The translations under genes were made by a program, and so were the position numbers. 64,000 nucleotides of DNA from Acetobacterium malicum subsp. dehalogenans DSM 11527 (GTDB lineage Bacteria; Bacillota; Clostridia; Eubacteriales; Eubacteriaceae): positions 1 to 64,000 of the forward strand of contig NZ_AXAC01000015.1 in assembly GCF_000472665.1 (NCBI RefSeq), in the 5' to 3' direction. Below the pieces are notes generated by a model. That model did not search any database and was not told where the DNA came from. It saw nothing but the letters and a program-made list of their open reading frames with translations. How positions within the stretch are numbered: position 1 is the first letter of the stretch; every line of letters begins with the position of its first letter. Below are positions 46,468 to 53,420 of this stretch, piece by piece.

Positions 46468-46504
46468 TAAAAAAAAGCCCTGAACAGCTTCACTGTTCAG
46501 AGCT
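46468..46504 (-). terminator. terminator of the corrinoid/transporter operon
   Basis: On the minus strand, hairpin AGCTCTGAACAG / CTGTTCAGGGCT followed by a run of eight T. It lies about 200 bases beyond the end of the last transporter gene. Confidence 0.8.
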
Positions 46505-46695
46505 CCTTAAAACCTATTCGTAAAATCGATTTTTTTATCATTCTGTTTTTGTCATTTTTATAACAAGAATATTGCAAAACGCTAATGTATTTTTTAGAAC
46601 TGTCTATTTTACTCCGGCAATTTATAAAAGCACCTCGTTATAATTTAAAAAACAAAAACTTTTTTTATTTTTTTGTAAAAATTAAAGCGCTTTTT

Positions 46696-48054
46696 CTAGT
46701 TTTCTGCCGATGCTTTTTGGGCCGCCAGATCATTCTCCATGTCTTTGAGTTTTCGTGACAGGATCACAAAGACCACCAGACCAAAGATCATCACTAATGC
46801 CGGGTATAAACAAAACCCGTTTTTAATGGCTTGGATCAGTTCCGGGGTCGGGGTCATGTCGGCCACGTAACTGGCCGAAGCCAAAGCGGTGGTAATAATG
46901 ACGCTTTTAATGAAGTTCCCAACTTTAATCGGGGTAGTCAGCAGGGCCATAATAAAACCACGGACATTTTTCCCGGTGCGCCATTCCCCGTAATCAACAC
47001 AGGTGGCATACATTGCGACCACCAGCGCATCTGGCAAGCCGTAGCCAATAAAGGATATCAGCATGACGATTTTGAAAGCGGTGGCACTCATCGGCACCAG
47101 CCAGGTAATCAGCAAGCCGGCGATGAAGATGCATAAGGCCCCGACATAAGCCTTCCGCGGTCCGAATATTTTTGAGACGGTGGTCGCCAGGGTGGCCGAA
47201 ACCAGCATGACGACGGTCAGACCGGTCATGAAAATAGCCATTCCCGGGAGATCATTGAGAACATATTTAAAATAGTAGAAGGCCAGACCCAGCACAACAA
47301 ACTTGCCGACATAGCGGCCCAGATCGATTAACAGCAATCCGATCAGTGGTGGGTTATGGAATAACTCCTGGAGAATTTCCGGAATCGACATACTTTCTTT
47401 TTTCTGGGTTACCGGTACGGTTCCCCGGAACGCATATTCTTTTGTTAAAAAGAAGAATATCCAGTAACACAGGACCATAAACAGAGCAACCATAATAACT
47501 ACTGTGGTGTAACCCAACGCCGGATCATTCAGGGCTTTGCTGATCTCCTGGATCGCTCTGACCCCGACATAGGAGAAGGTCAATGAGCCAAGGGCGTTGA
47601 AGATCCCGCGGTTGGCGGACATTTTAACCCGTTCGTCGACCCGGTCTGTCAGGGCGCTGTTCATGGCGATATGGGCGGAATAATAAACATCAAAAACCAG
47701 ATGGCCAACGATAAAGCCAGCACAGGCGGTGATAGCATTGGTCATCGGATCGCCGATTTTGAGGAATTGGACCACATAGAGCACGGCGGCCACCGGCGGG
47801 CCAATCAGCAGCCACGACCGGAATTTACCCCACTTGAGATTGCTTTTTTGTAGGATGATCCCGGCCACCGGCACCCAGATCAGATCGAAGATACTGGTGA
47901 TCATCAGAACTGACCCCGCCAGCGCCACCGGCATCTTGACGGCATCGGTCAGGAATGCCGAAAAAAACATCAATTCGACATAAATAAAAATCTGAAAGCC
48001 AAACGAAGGCAAACCATAGAGATAAATAACACTTTTCTTTAACTTATCGGCCAT
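46696..48054 (-). CDS. GPH-family (sugar:cation symporter-like) transporter, copy 2
   Basis: About 452 residues with some 12 membrane helices. It starts MADKLKKSVIYLYGLPSFGFQ, and motifs such as LQKSNLKWGKFRSWLLIGPP and KNVRGFIMALLTTPIKVG match the GPH family. It is a close paralogue of the transporter at 49914. The start at 48054 has GGAAAGGA upstream; a longer frame would read through the hairpin region and does not fit its paralogue. It probably imports the methylated substrate or exports the demethylated product of the operon. The substrate is unknown. Confidence 0.85.
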   Translation of the reverse strand: MADKLKKSVIYLYGLPSFGFQIFIYVELMFFSAFLTDAVKMPVALAGSVLMITSIFDLIWVPVAGIILQKSNLKWGKFRSWLLIGPPVAAVLYVVQFLKIGDPMTNAITACAGFIVGHLVFDVYYSAHIAMNSALTDRVDERVKMSANRGIFNALGSLTFSYVGVRAIQEISKALNDPALGYTTVVIMVALFMVLCYWIFFFLTKEYAFRGTVPVTQKKESMSIPEILQELFHNPPLIGLLLIDLGRYVGKFVVLGLAFYYFKYVLNDLPGMAIFMTGLTVVMLVSATLATTVSKIFGPRKAYVGALCIFIAGLLITWLVPMSATAFKIVMLISFIGYGLPDALVVAMYATCVDYGEWRTGKNVRGFIMALLTTPIKVGNFIKSVIITTALASASYVADMTPTPELIQAIKNGFCLYPALVMIFGLVVFVILSRKLKDMENDLAAQKASAEN

Positions 48055-48082
48055 TTTTGATTCCTTTCCAAATTGAAGAAAT

Positions 48083-48159
48083 CGTCCCCAAAAGCGGCGA
48101 TTATTTATTGGAACTTTTTTCAGAAAATCCATTAATAATTCCCGCTGTTTCTGGGGACG
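48083..48159 (-). other. intercistronic inverted repeat
   Basis: CGTCCCCA (48083-48090) pairs with TGGGGACG (48152-48159), and AGCGG (48093-48097) with CCGCT (48142-48146). It lies in the 155 bases between the UroD-type gene and the second transporter. It could set different mRNA levels for the two genes. No T run follows, so termination is doubtful. Confidence 0.55.
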
Positions 48160-48209
48160 AATCTGTGACTCCTTCCTTTGGGAAGATACGTCACTGGTGA
48201 TTATTTAAT

Positions 48210-49190
48210 TTAGAACAATTTCTCTGACATCTTGTCGATTTCTTTATTGATGGTTTCATAAACACCCGGGAATGAGTCAATTGGTAAACCCGAGGTCTGT
48301 GATGGGATAAAATGCAGTTTGCCATTTTCCTGACAGGTTTTTTCAACATACTCAGCCACGATTTCCGGGGTCCAGGTTGGGAAATCCACCAGGCCGCTGT
48401 GAATACCACCCATAAAGGTAATTTTTTCGCCGTATTGCTTGATCAGTTCCGGAATGTTATTGGTGTTCATAACTCCCTGCCAGATATCAATGCCCATTTC
48501 GATCATCGATGGCACCAGATTAGCGGCATAACTGTCACTGTGATGGATGATCAGTTCGACACCGTTTTCCTTATAATAGCCATAAATTTTCTTATAGGCC
48601 GGTTCAAAGAATTCTTCAAACATAGCTGGTGAAATAAAGGAGTTAATCTGGCTGCCCCAGTCATCATGATGAAAAACCGCGTCGGGATGAAGATGCTTGA
48701 TAAACTCTTTGGCCAGACGCAGTTCAAAATCGACCAGGTAGTCAATCAGTTCATGCATCGCTTCTGGTTCTTCATAATAGGCCATTAACGCCTCTTCCAT
48801 GCTCATCAGATAATGAACGTGTTCGAACAATCCCGGTGCCACAAACACCGTAACGTACTGATCATTCCGATCAACCGCATTGGCATCAGCAACGGCCGTC
48901 GCCCAGGCTTCATCAGGATAATCAAGATTGGGAGCTTTAACATAATCCCGCCATTTGGTAATATCCTTGATGACAATGTGCTCCTTGTCATGAACCGGGA
49001 ATGAACCTAACTGCCCTTCCGGCCAGCTCAGAGTAACTCCCCATTCATTAACGATCGACCCACCCACTGGTGGTTTTAAACGGGTAATCGGAGTTTTCAT
49101 CATTAACGCAAACGCTTCATATTGTTTGACAAAGCGATCCGGATTACCACCCTTCATCACTTCCACTAAATTCTGTCTTTTTGTTAACAT
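48210..49190 (-). CDS. UroD-superfamily methyltransferase
   Basis: A 326-residue uroporphyrinogen-decarboxylase-fold protein. It begins MLTKRQNLVEVMKGG and has FHHDDWGSQ, IIHHSDSYA and ITFMGGIHSGL, a pattern seen in MtaA/MtbA and in O-demethylase methyltransferases that act on corrinoid proteins. The Cys residues expected for the MtaA-type zinc site (HxC...C) are not apparent; the His motif reads HHSD. It lies 12 bases after the corrinoid gene, so it most likely moves a methyl group to or from that protein. The methyl donor is unknown. Confidence 0.85.
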   Translation of the reverse strand: MLTKRQNLVEVMKGGNPDRFVKQYEAFALMMKTPITRLKPPVGGSIVNEWGVTLSWPEGQLGSFPVHDKEHIVIKDITKWRDYVKAPNLDYPDEAWATAVADANAVDRNDQYVTVFVAPGLFEHVHYLMSMEEALMAYYEEPEAMHELIDYLVDFELRLAKEFIKHLHPDAVFHHDDWGSQINSFISPAMFEEFFEPAYKKIYGYYKENGVELIIHHSDSYAANLVPSMIEMGIDIWQGVMNTNNIPELIKQYGEKITFMGGIHSGLVDFPTWTPEIVAEYVEKTCQENGKLHFIPSQTSGLPIDSFPGVYETINKEIDKMSEKLF

Positions 49191-49202
49191 TTTTCTCTCC
49201 TT

Positions 49203-49832
49203 TTACGCTGTTGCCAGTTCTTTAGCTTTAACGGCCGCACTTCCGGCATCCGGGGCGTATCCGTCAGCACCAACTTCAGCTGCGTATTCTGGTGTTACCG
49301 GAGCGCCGCCAACAATAACTTTCATATCCGGATAAGCTGCTTTAATGGTTTGAACGGCTTCTTTTAAGGCTGGCATGGTCGTGGTCAGCAGACCAGAACA
49401 GGCCACCAGTTTGACATTGGTGTTATCTTTAACGGCCTGAACAAAGGTATCGGCCGGAACATCCACACCGAGGTCAACCATATCAAAACCGGCACTTTCG
49501 ATCATCATCGAAACCAGATTTTTACCGATGTCATGAAGATCGCCGGCCACCGTACCGATAACACAGGTACCCAGTGAGGCAGAGCCGTCGCCAGCCATCA
49601 GTGGTTTTAAAACTTCCACGCCCTTAGACATGGCTTTGGCGGCGATCAGCATTTCTGGGACAAAAATTTCGCCGGATGAGAATTTTTCCCCCACCACGCC
49701 CATGGAATCGACCATTGCCTGAAGAATTTCGCCTGGGGCACTACCTTCATCCAGGGCCTCCTGGACCAGTCCGGGGACCAGTTTTGACTTTCCAGCTTCG
49801 ACCTTTGCTTTGACTTCTTCAATTTTTGACAT
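49203..49832 (-). CDS. methyltransferase cognate corrinoid protein
   Basis: A 209-residue two-domain corrinoid protein. The N-terminal helical cap (residues 1-85, SKIEEVKAKVEAGKSK... SGEIFVPEMLIAAKAM) is followed by the B12-binding Rossmann domain with GDLHDIGKNLV (cobalt-ligating His about 105), then VPADTFVQAV and IVGGAPVTPEYA. It carries the methyl group on cobalt between a substrate methyltransferase and a second enzyme. AAGGAG precedes the ATG. It belongs to the operon transporter-corrinoid-UroD-transporter, with the first methyltransferase gene presumably the neighbour UroD gene. Confidence 0.95.
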   Translation of the reverse strand: MSKIEEVKAKVEAGKSKLVPGLVQEALDEGSAPGEILQAMVDSMGVVGEKFSSGEIFVPEMLIAAKAMSKGVEVLKPLMAGDGSASLGTCVIGTVAGDLHDIGKNLVSMMIESAGFDMVDLGVDVPADTFVQAVKDNTNVKLVACSGLLTTTMPALKEAVQTIKAAYPDMKVIVGGAPVTPEYAAEVGADGYAPDAGSAAVKAKELATA

Positions 49833-49913
49833 AATTTTCTCCTTATTATCTTTATGAATTCAGCATTTCATACCGGAGCGGTGTGTGTGCAACGCTCCGG
49901 TTCAAAATAAGAT

Positions 49914-51290
49914 TTATTCCAATGGTGCCTGTCGTCGTTCAGCGACTTCTTTACTCATTTCAGCCATTCTTTTTGGTGTTAAGGTATACAATCCAAACAT
50001 TAACACGAGTCCGATAACCATGATGATCGCAGGATATAAAGCGATCCCGTTTTTAATCGCCTGAACTAATTCTGGAGTTACGGCCATATCGGCGACGTAA
50101 CCAACTGAACCAAGAACCGCGGCAATGATAACCGAACGGACAAAGACGGAAATTTTAATTGGAAAACTGATCAGTGACATAATGAACCCACGGGCATTTT
50201 TGCCGGTTTTCCACTCACCATAATCAACCGTTGCAGAGTACATGGCAACACCCAGAGAATCTGGCAAACCATAACCAATGTAAGCAACGAACATAATAAT
50301 TTTGAAAGCAGTAGCTTCAAGTGGCATGAACCATACCAGCAGTAAGCCGACAACTAACAGACTGAGAGCCAACATGTAGGTTGTTTTTTCACCCAATCGT
50401 TTGGCAATTGGTGCCGCAATCATGGCGGCAAAGAAGCTGGAAATTGTTAATCCAGTCATGAACAGTGCCAGTCCGGGTAAATCATTGATGACATATTTAA
50501 AGTAATAAAACGCCATTCCGAAAATAATGAAGCGCCCTAAATATCGCCCCAGTTCCACCAGCATCAAGCCAATCAGTGGCGGATTGACAATAATCTGTTT
50601 GAACATTTCACCAACTGACATCTTTTCGGCTGGTTTGCCGGCCTGCGCTTCGCAGCCGTTTTGAGCATAGTCTTTAGTGAGGATAAAATAAATGATATTA
50701 CAAGTGATCATAATACCACCGGTGATGGCGGCCATAATAGTATAACCTAAAACCGGGCTACCAACGCCGGCACCAATGGCGGCAATGGCTTTTACGCCAA
50801 AGTAAGAAAATACCAGCGCCCCAGCAGCATTGAACATCCCCCGGTTACTGGCCATGGAGATTCGTTCTTCCCGGACCGTGGTCAGGGCGTTGTTCATCGA
50901 AATATGGGCGGCATAAAAAGTATTCCAGACCAGATGACTGACAACAAAACCGATAAAAATGATAACGGCACTGATCTCTGCAGCTCCGCCAAGTTGCGAA
51001 AACTGGAGAATATAAAAGAGTGCCGCAACGGGTGGACCAACCAGCAGCCATGAACGGTATTTACCCCATTTCATGTTGCTTTTTTCTAAAATGACCCCGG
51101 CGGTGGGTACTGCCAAAATATCAGCAATACTGGTTGCCAGCAAGATGGTGCTAACTAATGCCAGTGGTATTTTGGCAAAATCAGTAAGGAAAGCTGCGAA
51201 AAACATAACTTCGATATTGACCATAGTCTGAAATCCAAATGATGGCAATCCGTAAAGATTAATGGCAGACTTTTTTAATGGCTTGTTCAT
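49914..51290 (-). CDS. GPH-family transporter, copy 1
   Basis: A 458-residue membrane protein with about 12 helices, starting MNKPLKKSAINLYGLPSFGFQ. It has LEKSNMKWGKYRSWLLVGPP and KNARGFIMSLISFPIKIS, matching its paralogue at 46696 across nearly the whole length. It is the first gene of the operon, with a long leader (51291-51603) and promoter P2 upstream. Two related transporters flanking a corrinoid/UroD pair suggest uptake of a methylated substrate and release of a product, or uptake of two related ones. Confidence 0.85.
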   Translation of the reverse strand: MNKPLKKSAINLYGLPSFGFQTMVNIEVMFFAAFLTDFAKIPLALVSTILLATSIADILAVPTAGVILEKSNMKWGKYRSWLLVGPPVAALFYILQFSQLGGAAEISAVIIFIGFVVSHLVWNTFYAAHISMNNALTTVREERISMASNRGMFNAAGALVFSYFGVKAIAAIGAGVGSPVLGYTIMAAITGGIMITCNIIYFILTKDYAQNGCEAQAGKPAEKMSVGEMFKQIIVNPPLIGLMLVELGRYLGRFIIFGMAFYYFKYVINDLPGLALFMTGLTISSFFAAMIAAPIAKRLGEKTTYMLALSLLVVGLLLVWFMPLEATAFKIIMFVAYIGYGLPDSLGVAMYSATVDYGEWKTGKNARGFIMSLISFPIKISVFVRSVIIAAVLGSVGYVADMAVTPELVQAIKNGIALYPAIIMVIGLVLMFGLYTLTPKRMAEMSKEVAERRQAPLE

Positions 51291-51603
51291 AATTCTTACT
51301 CCTTCTTAGTTTAATACTTAATAACAATAACAAGATAACAATGACAATTCCTTCTTAAATGACTGTCCGCAGTTCATACCTGAACAGTCAGTCCCCATAT
51401 TCCGACAATTAACGCTTGTTTAATTTATCCAGTCGTTCCTACTCCCGGGATTTATTTTGCACTGTGCTTTCAGTTTAGCGTGCAATCCTTTCGATAATGC
51501 CTTTCTTCATTATTAAAACACCCCCAGGGAGGCCCTAAAGATTCTCTGACTCCTTGTGCTTTTCGTAAACCGTAAATAAAATTGTAATTACTATTGCTTT
51601 TTC
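51291..51603 (-). other. long structured leader of the corrinoid operon
   Basis: About 310 bases separate the promoter from the first start codon. Two hairpins are visible: GACTGT...ACAGTC (51361-51389) and TTGCAC...GTGCAA (51457-51485). A C/G-rich stretch at 51520-51535 stands out. I could not match it to a cobalamin riboswitch or another known class. A regulatory leader is possible. Confidence 0.5.
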
Positions 51604-51609
51604 AACATC

Positions 51610-51638
51610 ATTGTACTTGTATTCATTAAGACTGTCAA
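51610..51638 (-). promoter_or_regulatory. sigma-A-type promoter P2 of the corrinoid operon
   Basis: On the minus strand: TTGACA (51633-51638), 17 bases, TACAAT (51610-51615). The spacer and about 60 flanking bases closely match promoter P1 (467-495). Confidence 0.82.
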
Positions 51639-51810
51639 TGGTTTTTTTAGTAAATTTTAACATTTAATCTATTTGCAATGGTTCTGTACTCGTTTACTTT
51701 TTATTTTTATTTGATAATTTATGTTTTTTTTGTTATCCCCCCAGTTATTAATCCTGCTGTTCCGTCATCCATCAATTACTGATTATTATCTTTTTCATTT
51801 TTTTACAAAA

Positions 51811-51857
51811 TATGTCCACTCAATTTTTGCGCAATAATCAAAAATTGAGTGGACATA
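51811..51857. repeat. perfect 19-bp inverted repeat
   Basis: Arms TATGTCCACTCAATTTTTG (51811-51829) and its exact complement (51839-51857), with a 9-base loop. No T run follows on either side, so it is not a typical terminator. It lies about 170 bases upstream of promoter P2 and about 120 bases from the terminator at 51973. Its role is unknown. A remnant of a mobile element end is possible. Confidence 0.75.
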
Positions 51858-51972
51858 CTTATGGCTATCTCCCCTGATCTGAAGAAAAGCTACTGCCTGT
51901 ATCTAATATTCCCCGAAAAACATATATTAAACCTCTTTTCCCGCTTTTCCTGACACCTAATTTATTCCCAAA

Positions 51973-52002
51973 CAAAAAGAACCTCCTGAGAGGTTCTTTT
52001 TG
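51973..52002. terminator. bidirectional intrinsic terminator
   Basis: Perfect 13-bp stem CAAAAAGAACCTC / GAGGTTCTTTTTG with loop CTGA. It follows the GNAT gene (ending at 52094) on the minus strand. Confidence 0.82.
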
Positions 52003-52093
52003 TTTGACTTATCTTGTCTTTCGATGACACCGACGGCTGTTTATATCTGTTTAACCAACTGAATTCCTCAAGCCACGGTACGCTGCGATGATT

Positions 52094-52597
52094 TTATTTT
52101 GTCAACGCATACATGCAGGAATCCTGGAGTTTACCATTTTTATAAATACTCTTCTGGAAAATACCTTCCAACTCAAATCCGGCTTTCTCGATGGTTCTTC
52201 TGGCCTTCTGATTTTCAGCAAAGGGGCGGGCATAAATTCTCACCATATCTGACTCCTTAAAAGCATTTTCGCAGATTTGCTTAATCGCCTGAGTCATGAT
52301 CCCCTTTCCCCAATAGGGTTCGCCTAACCAAAATCCCAGTTCTCCGCTTTTGCAACTAACATCTTCCTGCATCAGCAGGCTGATTGCTCCGACTGGTGAA
52401 TCGTCGATTGTGATCGCTTTGTTCAAATGCTTTCTTTTGTTTTGGTGAATACTCTTAGTAATAAAAAGATGAGCGTCGTCCAGAGTATAGGGATAGGGAA
52501 ATGTGTTTCTCAGATTTCCGGCTATCTTCTCATTATTGGCCAGGGGCACAATGCTTTCCGCATCACTTAATTTCCATTCTCTTAGTCCAAATTCCAT
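52094..52597 (-). CDS. GNAT acetyltransferase, RimJ/RimL type
   Basis: A 167-residue protein opening MEFGLREWKLSDAESIVPL and containing ELGFWLGEPYWGKGIMTQAI (acetyl-CoA loop) and FAENQKARRTIEKAGFELEG, as in Acetyltransf_3 members that acetylate protein N-termini or small molecules. AGGAGG precedes the ATG. It is monocistronic. Its promoter PB (52678-52764) shares sequence and upstream inverted repeat with that of fhs, which is unexpected for this gene. Confidence 0.85.
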   Translation of the reverse strand: MEFGLREWKLSDAESIVPLANNEKIAGNLRNTFPYPYTLDDAHLFITKSIHQNKRKHLNKAITIDDSPVGAISLLMQEDVSCKSGELGFWLGEPYWGKGIMTQAIKQICENAFKESDMVRIYARPFAENQKARRTIEKAGFELEGIFQKSIYKNGKLQDSCMYALTK

Positions 52598-52677
52598 TTT
52601 CTTGACCTCCTTTAATCATTGCCACGCATTTTTTTGTTAAAACCTAATTTGTGCACGTTTGTTTTATAATTTTCATA

Positions 52678-52764
52678 AGGTTAACATCTTCCGTTATTTA
52701 TGTCAATATTTTTTCTTTCTGTGGCAATATATTGCATTTACTTGTTTGTTATTTCTCAAACAAG
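52678..52764 (-). promoter_or_regulatory. promoter PB of the GNAT gene with upstream inverted repeat
   Basis: On the minus strand: TTGACA (52701-52706), 17 bases, TAACCT (52678-52683). A perfect inverted repeat, CTTGTTTG / CAAACAAG (52741-52748 and 52757-52764), begins 34 bases upstream of the -35 element, exactly as in the fhs promoter PA. Confidence 0.75.
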
Positions 52765-53420
52765 TTACTAAGCAAGAAATATATTGTTCGTTATTTAACA
52801 AATCATTTTAAAAATGAATCGCGTGATTTTGATGATTATTATTCGGGTAACCTTAATATCTTTGTAGACGAATTCAATTAAAAGACAGAGTGCTTTTTAT
52901 CCTGCTTCTGATATCGGTCGCCGATCTTTTTAATTTTTTTATCTATTCCCAAAAATAAATGCACCTGTTTAATGATCTTGATGTTTAATATTCGCTTTTA
53001 TCCATCACATTGACAGCTGGACTCTAATCACGATTGACGAATCAATTTTTCTATATAAAACCCCTGGACAGGCAATAGATTAAATGCATTTAAATAAAAA
53101 AGCAGCCTTAAAACGACCCTAAATTACGATCAAAATTTAATTTTTCTGGTGCTTAAGGCCCAAATTTCTTAACATTTAGAATCTAAACAAGTTAATAATT
53201 AAGCATTCTTTAAGCTATTTTTATAAAAAAGCATGCCTGTTTCTAATTCAATATCGGCTGAGCTACTCTGATTCTGATCATTTGCCCAGCCTATTGCTGC
53301 GGCAATAGTCACCGATTCATCCCGATCATAAACTGGCGGCAAATCTGCTATACTTTCTCCGCCTTTTAGCATAAAATTGAAACTATCAAAGCGCTATCAA
53401 AAAAAATTACAGGTGAAACG
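52765..53420. other. AT-rich intergenic region before the nuclease-helicase
   Basis: No gene is supported. There is a weak pairing GCCTTAA / TTAAGGC around 53113-53157, and a small hairpin CTATTGC/GCAATAG near 53300. The promoter of the gene at 53421 could not be placed with confidence. Confidence 0.5.

Larger units (their letters stand above)
46135..46695. other. intergenic region with fhs promoter, inverted repeat and upstream terminator
   Basis: No gene is supported here. It holds, from left to right: the untranslated start of fhs, its promoter (46258-46286), a 24-base inverted repeat (46321-46344), a terminator (46468-46504) for the transporter operon and an AT-rich stretch to 46695. Confidence 0.7.

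Noticed and set aside
51291-51603. A cobalamin riboswitch before the corrinoid operon
   Set aside because: No B12-box-like sequence or typical helix set was found when reading the leader.
52651-52881. A 76-residue frame overlapping promoter PB, ending SRDFDDYYSGNLNIFVDEFN
   Set aside because: It runs through the conserved promoter and inverted repeat, has no ribosome binding site, and its first half is low-complexity AT-rich translation.
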